Shown: positions 23,870 to 34,765 of the stretch, one piece after another
Layout: each line of letters opens with the position of its first letter
Position numbering within the stretch: position 1 is the first letter of the stretch
Origin: Euryodendron excelsum
Taxonomy: Eukaryota; Streptophyta; Magnoliopsida; Ericales; Pentaphylacaceae
Assembly: GCA_033060915.1 (NCBI GenBank)
Contig: CM065378.1
Span: 17,722,001 to 17,786,000 of the forward strand
Direction of reading: 5' to 3'
DNA: 64,000 nucleotides
Position numbers and translations under genes: made by a program
The notes under the pieces: model-generated
What the model was told of the DNA's origin: nothing
Seen by the model: the letters and a program-made list of their open reading frames with translations, nothing else
The model's database searches: none

Positions 23870-24269
23870 TAATGGAAATTCCAATCAAGATAAAATTGGC
23901 AAAGCAAAGAATCCCAAACATTCGGTAAAAGAGCGGGATCCAATCCATAGGTAGGATATAAAGAATATCTCGTATCTCTCTACTGAAGGCAATCATGTAG
24001 ACGATTCTCACAATCAGTGGAGACAAGATGGAAGGAGAGTAAGTCACGTTTCCTTATTCTTGCAATGACGAATGGTCTTGCACATGCGTTTTATAAGATT
24101 TTCTTGTATTGGTTGCTGACATTTCTAATTAGCATTTGATTGTAAATCTCGTGTATCACTTGTAATCTCTAGAGATTCTCTGTAAATATTTATTCTTTCA
24201 TATATAAACAGAAAAATTACTCTCTTACTCAAGTTAAGAGGAGAGATAAAAAATACTTAGTTTTCTTCA
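23870..24269 (+). repeat. 5' LTR of Copia-2
   Basis: A 400 bp LTR ending CA immediately before a perfect initiator-Met primer-binding site. The start is set at TAATGG because this leaves a matching 5 bp target duplication; if TGGAAATT is used instead, the duplication is lost. Confidence 0.88.
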
Positions 24270-24324
24270 TGGTATCAGAGCCTTCTCTTTGTTAGAGGCA
24301 GAGAAATCTATTAACCCTTCATCG

Positions 24325-25640
24325 ATGGCTACCACAAACTCTTGTGCACCACCCAAATATCCTTCCCCTTCATCTCTCAACATTGCAAACTTTGTGTCAC
24401 TGAAACTGACACAAACCAACTATCATAGCTGGAGAGCACAAAAGTTGGGACTTCTTGAGAACTATAATCAAAGGGATTCATTGATGGTGAATACCCTCAG
24501 CCAAGTCCATTGATAACCACTTCCACCCCTGAAGCTATTCAAGTCGACGGCAAAACGGAGGTGAGAAATCCGGACTTTGAGCAATGGAAGAATTTTGATC
24601 GTCTCGTGCGGGGATGGATAATGGGAACCCTTTCCGAAGAGGTACTCATTCATGTTGTTGGCCTGAAAACTTCTATAGAGGTATGGTCCACACTTGAAAA
24701 ATACTTTTTCTCGGGTATCTCAAGAACGTGAGTTTTCTTTATTTCAACAGATTCAAATCACCCGTAGAGATGATTTCCCTAATTTAAATGAATACATTCG
24801 TGCTTTTCAAAACATATATAACAACTTATCTGCCATCGAGCGTGTCCTTGAGGATCAAAAGAAAGGTTTTTGGCTCTTAAATGGCCTTAGAGATCGCTAT
24901 GAGTCATTTACTACTGCCATGTTAAAACCACCCATGCCTTATTATGTTGATCTCATGTCTCACTTACAAAGCTATGAGACTCGAATCAATCTTCACCGTC
25001 AAGGTGGCGTCCAACAATCCATGGCCTTTCATGGCCAAAGAAACAATAGAGGGTTTAGAAAGGGGAAACAAAATCAATATTCTGGTAACAACCAATTCAC
25101 ATCAAATGGAAAAGGTTTTCCCTACTCCGGTCAAAGAAACAATAGCTATGATGCAAGTGGACAACAACAACAACATCGAGGTGAGAAAAATCAAAATAAG
25201 AAAGGATTTGGGAAGGAGGCAACAGTTCCAATGTCACCTGCCAGATTTGTGACAAACCTAACCACTCTGCTCTTAAATGTTATAACCGCTTCAATCAGTC
25301 CTTCCTGCCAAAAGAAATCCCAAAGGCTCTTGCTTCAATTACCATTACAGATAACCAGAATGCAGGATGGTTTGCTGACACTGGAGCATCTACACACATG
25401 ATTGGTGACTCAGGTAAACTTCATAATTTGAAACCATATTGTGGAGTAGATAGTATGATGGTAGGAAATGGAGAAAAACTTGAAATTACTTATGTTGGGG
25501 ATGCAAAAATTGATTTTGGGCAAAATGATATTAATTTAAGAAATGTGCTTCTTGTTCCTGAAATGAAGAAAAATTTACTATCAGTTAGCCAATTTACAGA
25601 TGATTATCCATTGAACTTTGAATTCTCTGCAAATGGCAGA
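24325..25640 (+). pseudogene. Copia-2 gag and protease remnant
   Basis: Frames shift near 24510 and 24725 but the gag can be followed: the start MATTNSCAPP, the segment NYHSWRAQ, a Gln/Asn/Gly-rich stretch near 25020-25200, a CCHC zinc knuckle in another frame near 25240-25280, and the protease active-site segment DTGASTHM near 25380 with LLSVSQF near 25580. It breaks off at about 25650. Confidence 0.85.
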
Positions 25641-25905
25641 AAGGATCATGGAATGTTTCATGATTTGTGACAAGGCGAGAATTTGTAACCATCGGTGTGC
25701 GAACAGATTTACAATCACTCATTTGAGCTCGCTTAAGAATGGATGAGGCATAGTTTGCTTGACATAGAAAAATGCCACTAGAAGAGTGTTGGATCTCAAC
25801 TGCCAAAAAATAGTGAACTAAACTCATGTTTTTTATGGCAAATTCATGACTCAGTGATTCAACGAATTCCTCAAGAACCAAAGGATAGTCCGAGGTTCTG
25901 CTGGT
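25594..25905 (-). pseudogene. Inverted late-RT fragment of Copia-2
   Basis: On the minus strand this piece reads as the late RT region of Copia (VHYFLAVEIQ, then ISL-like LCQANYA and RTPMV). Flanking pieces of the same element are on the plus strand. The plus-strand frame that follows at about 25920 continues the same protein directly after the RTPMV segment, so the piece has been flipped in place. Its true limits are about 25655 and 25905; the open frame itself extends a little further left. Confidence 0.78.
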
Positions 25906-25914
25906 ATAGAATCA

Positions 25915-26605
25915 ACTGAGTGGAAGGAGAGCAAGTCACAGTCCCTGATTCTTTCTTCTATCGAAGTCTAGTGGGTGCTTTGCAGTATCTTACAATTACA
26001 AGGCTTGACCTTTCATATGCTGTTAATTTTGTTTGCCAGTTTATGCAGCAACCTACTTGGGGCCATTTCCAAATTGTTAAGCGAATACTACAATATGTTT
26101 GTGGCACATTAGCTCGTGGCTTATGAATTCTATCTCAATCAACGCTTGACTTATTTGCCTTTTTGGATGCCAATTGGGTTAGATGTCCTTTTACTCGACG
26201 GTCAACTACCGGCGGTTGTGCTTTCTTGGGCAGTAATTGCATGTCCTGGAGTTCTAAGGAACAAAGTACTGTTTCCCGATCTAATGTCAAGGATGAATAT
26301 AGATCTATGGCATCTATAGCTACTGCACTTACACGGCTCTCGTATAGGAATCTACCAATCCAAGCCACCTATTTTCTTTTGTGACAATCTCAGTGCTCTT
26401 TACATGACTGTTAATCCAGTGTTTCACGAGCGAATGAAGCACATTGAACTTGATTATCACTATGTTCATGAGAAGGTTGTACGTTGAATACTCGATTTGT
26501 TTCTCAAATTCTCAGCTTGCTGACATCTTTACTAAGCCTCTGTCTAAGAGTTCTTTCGACAATTTATGTGTCAAACTTGGCCTCTGGACCTCTCCACTGC
26601 CCAGT
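25915..26605 (+). pseudogene. Copia-2 RT end and RNase H remnant
   Basis: The segments YRSLVGALQYL and RLDLSYAVNFVCQFM, then an RNase H part with RRSTTGGCAFLG and a damaged SRSNVKDEYRSMA segment, and the end QLADIFTKPLS near 26510 are in order across three frames. Several frameshifts make it untranslatable as one protein. Confidence 0.85.
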
Positions 26606-26717
26606 TTGAGGGGGAATAATGGAAATTTCAATCAAGATAAAATTAACAAAGCAAAGAATCTAAAAGATTCAGCAAAAGAGTGAGATTCAATCCATAAACA
26701 GGATACAAAGAATATCT

Positions 26718-28133
26718 TGTTGGCTCAAAAGGCAACTTAAGAGGGGAATGAATTGGGTTTTTTAAAAATTAAAGCAATTAAAATTAATGAAAATTAATTT
26801 GATCAATGGAACAGTAATTCAAGATATATGCAATGCGATGTGAGCAATAATGAAATGAAAACAGAGCACAAGAAAGCACACCAAGAATTTTCGAAGTTCA
26901 ACCATAACTTGTGGTCTACATCCTCATTCTAATATCCCCTTGAAATTTTCTTCCACTACGCAATCTCTAATTATAAAATAAATGTTGATTTTCAAAGTGT
27001 TCAGCTCACGTTTACATAAAAACTTCTCCCTAAGTTCTTCTAGCGACCAAGTGGTTTTGTTCAAGATTCACTTCAACTTACAAGTATTTTTCTTTCTCAA
27101 GAGAACACTCCAACTCTTACTTACAAGTATACGAAAGATATACAAATGAAATACAAACTCTCTATGAAGAGTAGATGTGAACTGAATAGCTCACTAAATG
27201 CTAACTTGAAGACAAAGAATATTTTTAGATTTTTTAGCTTAATCAATTAGTGAATGTTGTATTTCTTATCCATAAATGCATTTGGAGGCTTGTATATAAG
27301 GCCCTGAATTGATTTCACTCGTTGGAGATAGTTGGAGGCTCATTTAATACGCGCCCAATTCAATATAAGGTTTAAACATATAGCCATCAGTCTCCAGGTG
27401 TCAACACTTGACTTTATGTGTCGACACATCAAGTCTACAATCTCCAGAAATTGCTCTCTGTCTCCATGTGTTGACACATCAAACCCATGTGTAGACACAT
27501 CACCCAGAAAATGTTCTTCATGCTTTTCTTGATCAACTTGGCTTCAAGAATACTTAAAGATCTTCAATGAGTTTTTTCTTTGGGGTATGATGATACTTCA
27601 AAGTCTTTAATCCATTGTGATTATTCAAGAATTGTTTTCAATTCAATTTGGTTTCTTCTAAATCTTCTCTTGGATTCTTTCAAGGAGTCTTTGTACACGT
27701 GATGAATTCTTCATTTTAAATCACCTTCAATCTATTTGAATTTAAGTCAACTTCATTGAGTTTTTGCATACTTGATAAACTCTTCTTTTGAGCACTTTCA
27801 ATACACATCAACTTCATTGAATCTTTGCAGCCCTGATGAAGTCTTGTTTTGAATTATTTATAAAGACTTTGCAATCATGATGAATTCTCTTTTTGAACAC
27901 CTTCAATCTCTTTGAATTCAAATCATTTGTTTGAAGTTTGAATGGGTGCAATTGCTCTATGTTGGTGCATTGCTTGACTCTTGTCTTGTTGTACATCCAA
28001 TTTGATATGTATTAGACTTTAAGTCAAGCTTTAAGTCTAAATAATAATCCTTATTAATCTGTACACTAATTAAATGCATTAGTAAACTAACACAAGATTT
28101 AGTTATCATCAAAATCAATGTGTAAAGTCAACA
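26718..28133. mobile_element. Sirevirus-like solo LTR (Sire-A)
   Basis: A 1416 bp insertion starts TGTTGGCTCA and ends AAGTCAACA, flanked by TATCT (26713-26717 and 28134-28138). TG/CA ends plus a 5 bp duplication and no internal genes define a solo LTR. The early GAGGGGAATGAATTGGG segment and the late TTATCATCAAAATCA segment match the style of Sirevirus (SIRE) Copia LTRs and are shared with 54814-56578. A palindrome array lies at 27397-27499. Confidence 0.85.
27397..27499. promoter_or_regulatory. Paired palindrome array in Sire-A
   Basis: Four near-palindromes of the form TGTGTYGACACA have six-base cores starting at 27400, 27420, 27470 and 27491, so spacings are 20, 50 and 21. The perfect copy is TGTGTCGACACA at 27417-27428. 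The position inside the LTR suggests a regulatory role, which is inference. Confidence 0.5.
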
Positions 28134-29365
28134 TATCTCTTACCTCTCTATTGAAGGCAATCATGTAGACGACTCACACAATCGGTGGAGACAAGATGGA
28201 AGGAGAGCAAGTCACGTTCCCTGATTCTTGCAATGATGAATGGTCTTGCATATGCTTTTTATAGGGTTTCCTCATATTGGTTGCTGACATTTCGAATTAG
28301 CATTTGATTGTAAATCTCATGTATCACTTAAAATCTCAAAAGATTCTCTGTAAATATTTATTCTTTTATATATAAACAGAGAAATTGCTCTCTTACTCAA
28401 GTTGAGAAGAGAGAACAAAAATACTTAGTTTTCTTCACCTTCATGATCCACAAGCAATAGTGAGATTTATATCTGTCGCGCCCTGATTTTTTGGGTCTAG
28501 GTCCTTTTGGCTCGGAGATAAAGCACAGAACTCTGTGATTAAAACTTATCCTCCTAGAAGGACGAGTGCGACTAGGTTTGAATTGAAATTGGTTTGATTA
28601 AGGGCTTTTTAGAAAAATAGGAGTTGCCACTTAACTTGATTAAGGTGAGTTAGGGCACCTAAAACTAAGTATCACTACAACAAAAATGGGTTTTTCCGGC
28701 ACTTTTAAAATGCCGGGCAAAGTCACAAACAATGCCGGTAAAGCCTTTCCCGACGTTTTTATTGGCGCTTTACAAAAGCGCCGACGATATCGATGTCGGG
28801 AATACTTTCCGGCATTTTATTATTTTTCCTGGCGTTTTTTATCCCGGCGTTTTGTTTTCGGCATTTTTAAAGCACCACAAATAACCAATTGCCGAGCACC
28901 ATTTTCCGACTAGTAAATTTTAACGAAATTTTTAAAAGCGCCAGTAAAAGTTTATAAAGCGCCGGTAAAATTGGGAATTAGCGGCGCTTCTAAAAACGCC
29001 GGTAAAAGTCTAAATCATTAAAAAAAATAATAATTCATTTCTTCCCCTATTTCTCAGCTAATATATCTAATAAAAATTCATTTGTGCCCCTATTTCACTA
29101 AGTGTTTCAACATCCAATAGAATAGAAGTACTTAATGAAGTTCACATATCATTTGAAGGCAAAATGCCATTATTGAAAGAAGTACCGATAAACAGTAACT
29201 ATGAAAATTTGAAGTCACCCTCCCAAATGCAGAAAACACAATGATGTATCACAACATTCTTATCCTATTACATAAGAATAGGAGAAACTAAACAAACCCC
29301 AAGACACAAAATAAATTCAAGAATGGACAACAGAGTAAGTATATCCAAATTTCAAGACTAGAAAA

Positions 29366-29412
29366 ATTGCCTTGGGGGTGCAAGGAAGGAACAGGGGTTC
29401 TCTGCCTTTCAT
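29366..29412 (+). repeat. Left arm of an internal inverted repeat in the CACTA element
   Basis: This 47-base stretch (with GGTTCTCTGCCTTTCATGGC at its right end) returns in reverse complement at 31593-31638 with a few mismatches, 2.2 kb away. It may mark the edges of a segment acquired as a unit. Confidence 0.6.
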
Positions 29413-30052
29413 GGCAAGCCAAAAAGTTTCATCAAATCTCACCAACACTCATTAGACATACCTCTAGGTTGATGTAGAGGAAGGGGAGTGATTTTCATTT
29501 TATATAAACAATAAAAAAGGATATGCTGAATATATTTTCTAATAATTACAAAGACGACATTATTAGAAACTATTACATTAAAGAAAAGAACTTTTCTTGA
29601 TCTTTTCAAATAGATTGCTATATATTTTTAATAATGCTAAACACATGCTTAACTCAATACTGTCAATTAACAAATTTCTCAATTTTTTTGGCTAACTTAC
29701 ATTACAGAGTTAAATGTTAACATTCAATGTTAATAGTCATTGAATCCAAGACTAACATTCAAAATGCCAGCAAAAGAATAAAATGTCCAGCAGTAAAAAT
29801 ATAATGTCCATCTAATGCTTCAAATCCATGACATGGTTGGAATTTACCATATTCGCAATCCCTTCAAAATCCCCATTATCCTGTTCTTTTTCTTCCTCTT
29901 TTAACTCATTAAGCCTTGTCTTTACTACCCGATAGTGTTAATCAGTAGCTTGAACTTGAAGAACAACCAATTAACTTCAAAAACCAAAATTGAACCACAT
30001 TGATAAAGGCAATGCTACTAAATAACATGTAGTTGGAAACATTATAGGGCAA

Positions 30053-30215
30053 AATTCAGCTTTTAAACAGCAAACAGGGTAGTAAACCTTTAACAGCAAA
30101 CAAGAAAACAATAAAAATTCTGCTTTTAAACAGCAAACATGGTAGTAAACCTTTAACAGTAAACAAGAAAACAATAAAAATTCAGCTTTTAAATAGCAAA
30201 CAGAGTAGTAATCCT
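30053..30215 (+). repeat. 63 bp tandem repeat, about 2.6 copies
   Basis: Units begin at 30054, 30117 and 30180 and share the GCTTTTAAACAGCAAACA core followed by GTAGTAAACCTTTAACAG. They lie inside the CACTA element. Confidence 0.85.
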
Positions 30216-31181
30216 TTAACTAAACTGATCACCTTGTAATTCAGTGTTTTTATCTAACCAGATGTAATCAATTTCAACCATTAAAAGGTCATATACAATT
30301 ACTACTTCCACATAACCTCCAAGTCATTCATATCACCAGCTTAAACTAAAGAACCAAAATTGAAAAAATTAAAAAAAAGAAGATAAAAGAACCTGCTTTT
30401 ATAACTCATCTATCAAACTCATTATTTTATTTTACCCATTTTCCTCCTTGGCCAGGGGAATGAAAGACAACACAAAATAAATAAAAACAAATTGAAAACT
30501 TAAAAAGATAAACAAAAGAATGTACCAAATAATGCATATAAATCCTAAGATAAATAAAGCGTCGATGCACGAAGAAGTGATTTTCGTCCTATGTGAAAAG
30601 CCATATTTGCCCTTTTATTATCTCGTTGGTTGTGCCTATGTGTTGGTTATTTTTTATCTTTCACCATGCTTTTGAGGAGTTTATTATCTCATGGACACGT
30701 GTGGATTGTTAGCCAATGAGAGCCAGGAACGTTAGATTTTTAGCCACTTAGGAGTTGCTATTTCTTATCTTGTCAGAATCATGATCATCATTCAAAGCTT
30801 CTGTTGGGTGTGTGATGTCTTTTTCACAGCTATGCATGTGTTCGCACAAAGTGATGATGAAATATCCTTTGTCAATATTAAACAACTATGTATTGGGCAC
30901 CCGTGCCTTGCACGCCGCACTCTCACTAGTATAAATAAATGCATGGATGTATCTCTCTGCTTTCTCATGCCCAAGCTTGCTTTCAATTTGAAATTCCAAT
31001 TCCAAAGTGTGATGGGCGAAATGCCTCCACCTATAGACATTTCAGTGGTCGTGGTGTGGTGTTTGGAAAGAAGGCAGATGGTGGTTCGTCCAGTGAATGG
31101 GTGTCCGCTGAAGAGAGAGGAGAAAATGAGAATGAGAAAAGTAGATGAGAGAGGCATTGGTACCACCACCATGGGAAGGTG

Positions 31182-31217
31182 GTGCTGGTGCTGGTGCTGG
31201 TGCTGGTGCTGGTGCTG
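31182..31217 (+). repeat. (GGTGCT)6 hexanucleotide repeat
   Basis: Six copies of GGTGCT give Cys-Trp or Ala-Pro repeats in overlapping ORFs, which therefore look longer than chance but are not supported as genes. Confidence 0.85.
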
Positions 31218-31592
31218 CGCTTGGAGAAGTGAGACAGAGAATGGGGATGGAAGAATGGCTTGCTTCCGAAGTGAGAAAATGAGATAAAATGGCCAATTCT
31301 CACATACTCAAGCAAGCTGCCAAGGCTCCACTCAAAATTCAAATCTACTCACTCAAGCACAGTGTACACAATAAGAGAGAGGGGAAGAGAGAGTCTCCGT
31401 GAGAGACGTTGAATGTGGACCCACTGAATGTGACGTTTTGGGCTCAATTTTAAAAATGTATGGGAAATTTGAAAATGATCTACACCGTATATCAAAGGCA
31501 AGAAATTGACATAGCTAACATAGCTAACATGCAATTAACGTAGACCATTCTACACCGTATATCAAAGACAATTAACATAGCTAACCGAAGGG

Positions 31593-31638
31593 GGCATGAA
31601 AGGCAGAGAACCTTTGTTCCTTCCTTCACGCTATATTT
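31593..31638 (-). repeat. Right arm of an internal inverted repeat in the CACTA element
   Basis: Reverse complement partner of 29366-29412. It begins with GGGCATGAAAGGCAGAGAAC. Confidence 0.6.
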
Positions 31639-32412
31639 AATTTTTTAACAGTCTTGTAGATTGTACAGTTAAATTAACATGTCTTAAGTTCAATGATTAT
31701 AGTGTCTTATGTCAATATTCTTACACATAGTCATCACATTATAGTATAATAAAATACTTGGACAAAATGACCAGCTACTTTGTTAGCTTCCTCCTCACAA
31801 TGGCCACCGACAATCTAAATGTTGTGAGAAAACATATCAGATTGATAGTACAAATTCCATTTCTACTCCCACCAAGAATCATCTATCAGATTCCATTCCA
31901 AGAAGAACCAACTGCTAGAAAGCAGTATAACAGGTCAAAAATTAAAGATCAAAGCTTATGTAATTCTCTATCATAGAAAAACTTACCCCAGGTATTCTGA
32001 TTACAAAATGTAAGCATGTAATTATTAGATGGAAAATTCATGGGTTCTAGATTTTTAACCTAAAGAACCATGGGGAGGCTACATATTTTACATTGATAAG
32101 CCCGACAATTGGCCACAGACTTGCGGTGCCCACGAGACTCAATCAGGTTTGGGTTCTTCTCGATACCAAGCTGGACATGAGTGTCAGCAGAGGGAGCCAA
32201 ATTCATCTAAACAGAATTGAGGCTTACCAAAATTCATTCTTCTTGATGACCAATGCAAGAAATGAATTGACTCACCATCCCATAAGTGTTCTCCTCACTC
32301 GGTTTACAATCTCAGTTCTAGCACGACTACTGGCTAATGGAAATTCCCGGCTTCACCCAAAAGGAATCTGTACACTTCCCACCGGCGATTTGATGTTGAA
32401 TGCCTCCCTATT

Positions 32413-32705
32413 TCAGCCTATGGACCAACAGAACAGAAAAGGGATTTTATTCACACAGAAACACACAAATATGAAAGAGAGAGAAAGATATATAGATTCA
32501 AATATCTTATTCCATACCGAAAAGCTGCATATACCAAGCATCTGTAAAGCGAAAGTAACATCATAAAAAACCCGTGGCCTTCCTTTTCCAGATAACTCGA
32601 CCGGATTAGCAACTAAGAATTCAGTGTTTGGGCCACGGTTGGCTATGGTAACTCGCAACGGGTGAAGCATCTCCTCCTTCAAACGAGAACATAGAGCAAT
32701 TTGTT
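32413..32705 (-). pseudogene. Possible second captured coding fragment in the CACTA element
   Basis: A minus-strand frame of about 90 codons contains a protein-like run with LRVTIANRGPNTEFLVANP and an ordered polar/hydrophobic pattern, lying just downstream of the dynamin-like piece. I do not recognise it. It may be another exon of the same or a different captured gene, or chance. Confidence 0.35.
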
Positions 32706-32789
32706 CAATTTTACCTTATTGGTAGATGAGCTACGCAGAGCGAGGTAAGAGTGGAGGGCAACAGCCCCTCAACTGGAAAGGAGGAGGAC

Positions 32790-33020
32790 TCCTCCGTCAA
32801 ACCTCCTTCACACCTAATTTCAAACACGTCAACAGGCGAGAGTGTATGAATACCTCACTCATTCCGAGGAGCCACAAGTTTCTTGTAATTGGAGATTCCG
32901 CGGCATACAGATACCGAACCCCTTGGGAAATGACGATCAACTAGAGCTTCGAGAACGCTCGATTTGCCTATGCTTTGGCTGCCAACGACGGCCACCTGAG
33001 GGAGCTCGATCGTCAAGAGG
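32790..33020 (-). pseudogene. Captured dynamin-related protein fragment
   Basis: On the minus strand, from about 33020, the frame reads IELPQVAVVGSQSIGKSSVL followed by EALVDRHFPRG. That is the G1 (P-loop) region of plant dynamin-related GTPases of the DRP1/DRP3 type, with one change in the P-loop (Ile in place of the usual Ser of SSGKSS). After PRG the frame is lost, though weak similarity continues in another frame. No start or full GTPase domain is present. It is a gene fragment carried by the CACTA element. Confidence 0.82.
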
Positions 33021-34493
33021 GTGAAACGGCACAAATGCCTGCCTAAGGCTTTTCATCGAGAGAAAAGAAAAGAGGGGGAAGGGGAAAATTTTACCCAAAA
33101 AGAAACGATGTCTTTTCATATGAAACGACGCTTTTTTAAACCATTTTCCGGCGCTTTTCTTCAACCGCCGGTATTTGTCATGGAAATATATCTAGCGTCG
33201 CCTTATTTACACATGAAACAGCGTTTTTTAAAAAACGCCGGTGTAAATAGACATATAATGGTGTTTCTGCAAAACGCCGGGAACAGAGTGCCGCCTTAAC
33301 CCCATTTTGTAGTAGTGTATTAATCCGAAGATTAAACTTAGGATTTTCGAAAAAGATTTTGAAAACTCCCTCAAGAAGGGGTGTTTAAGAAAGTAGGTTG
33401 TTTGGTAACCTTTGGAAAGATTTAAGCCCTTATTTTGGTCTTTTGAAAACAAAGATCTAGGGTTCAGGGGTCGGTTATGTATAGAGAAGATATCCGAATA
33501 TCATCACCCTACCCCGCCTTTTCGATACCTACATGTCTAATCACCATTTGTTCACTCACTAGAATAACCGGTTATCATTATCCACTTAATATCCACTTTT
33601 AGAATTTTATAAAAAACGGGGTTTAGTCATAACTTTTCGGACGAATGATGCATGATGCAAGTCTTGGAAGAAATTTGAAAATATAGAGGTTTTAAAGGGG
33701 TTTGAGATAGAAGTTTCGAATTGATAGAAACTTTTGAAAAAGGGATTACAGTTGAAATAAAAATTATGACCGCACCATTTTAGGTTGCCTACGTATCTCA
33801 TTTGACAAGAATCAGGTCATTTGTAATTTGGATAAGAACCCGATGGAAAATAGGCACATTAGGGCCTTTGGGAATGTTTTGAAGATACATTGAGGTCTTT
33901 GAAAAGTTTGAAGACACTTTGGGGTCTTTGAAAAAGAGAACTTAAGAGTTTTGATTTGGAATCGGATGTTAGAGTGTTTTGAAATAGAACTTTAAAATTC
34001 TTGAGAGAGGGTTTTGAAATGTTTCGAAATGCTTTTGGAACAACTTTAGGGAGTTTTGGAAAGGCTTTGGAATAACTCAAGAGAGTTTTGAAAATATTTT
34101 GTAGTCATGCTTTGAAAACCTTGGAGGTATGATTTTGGGGTGTTTAAGTAAATAGATCTCTGAAAAGTTTTTGAAAGCACCAACCGCTTTGGAACTCTAA
34201 TATGGACAACCATGGAAGTTGTTCTTGATCTATCACTTTGCTTTGGAGTCCCTAACCATGAAAGAGTGTAGGGACGCCTTAGGGTTGTGAGTTCTTAAAA
34301 AAATTCTTGGAAATACTTTGAAGATAGAGTATAGGAGTATTTGAAAAGGTTATAGAGTTGGCTTTTGAAATCTCAAGAGAGCAGGAGGTTTTGAAAAAAT
34401 GAGTCATAAGAATAATTTTAAATAGAAAGATCATTTAAAAGGGATTTATGAGTTTGGAACTTTGAAGCATGCTAATCTAGGATGGGTTGACCT

Positions 34494-34765
34494 ATGGTTA
34501 GGGGTGACGTAAGATTAACTAGCTTGGGTTAGGTTAACTAGCTTGGGTTAGGTTAACCTAGGGTTAAGGTGACCTAGGGTTAATCAACTAGGGTCTGTTT
34601 AACCTAGGGTTAAGGTGACTTAAGGTCAACTAACATGGGTTTGGTTAGCCTAGGGTTAAGGTGACCTAGGGTTAACTAACTTGGGTTAGGTTAACCTAGG
34701 GTTGGACAACTAAGGTTAAGTTAACCTAGGGTCGGATAACTAAGGTCAAGTTAACCTAGGGTTGG
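34494..34765 (+). repeat. Tandem GGTTAACCTAGGGTTAAGGT repeats in Ogre-A
   Basis: Imperfect repeats built on CTAGGGTTA and GGTTAACCTAG run for about 270 bases. They contain the TAGGGTT heptamer scattered but not in head-to-tail telomere form. Confidence 0.8.

Larger units (their letters stand above)
23870..28437 (+). mobile_element. Ty1/Copia retrotransposon Copia-2, deleted, rearranged and nested
   Basis: LTRs at 23870-24269 and 26617-28437 start TAATGGAAATT and end TTTTCTTCA. Target duplication CCTTC is at 23865-23869 and 28438-28442. The primer-binding site TGGTATCAGAGCC (24270-24282) and a polypurine tract GAGGGGGAA (26608-26616) are perfect for Copia. The internal part has gag, protease, an inverted late-RT piece, then RT and RNase H remnants; integrase and the RT core are gone. 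The 3' LTR is split by a 1416 bp Sirevirus-like solo LTR. Non-functional. Confidence 0.93.
26617..28437 (+). repeat. 3' LTR of Copia-2, split by a later insertion
   Basis: 26617-26717 and 28134-28437 together match the 5' LTR (23870-24269) with scattered changes. The break falls at TATCT, which is duplicated on both sides of the inserted solo LTR. Confidence 0.9.
28673..33317. mobile_element. Non-autonomous CACTA (En/Spm) transposon with captured gene pieces
   Basis: The ends are CACTACAACAAAAATGGG and, reverse complemented, CACTACTACAAAATGGGG, flanked by the 3 bp duplication TAT (28670-28672 and 33318-33320). Both subterminal regions (28690-29010 and 33100-33300) carry many copies of a GCCGG/CGCCGG motif in both orientations, as expected for CACTA transposase binding. 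No transposase frame is present in 4645 bp. It contains a dynamin-related fragment, tandem repeats and a separate inverted repeat pair. Confidence 0.92.

Noticed and set aside
30781..31342. ORFs up to 168 codons on both strands in the CACTA element
   Set aside because: The long parts are driven by the (GGTGCT) repeat and no family segment was recognised, so I do not call a gene.
34494..34765. Interstitial telomere array
   Set aside because: TAGGGTT occurs but not in head-to-tail TTTAGGG units; the period and sequence are different.
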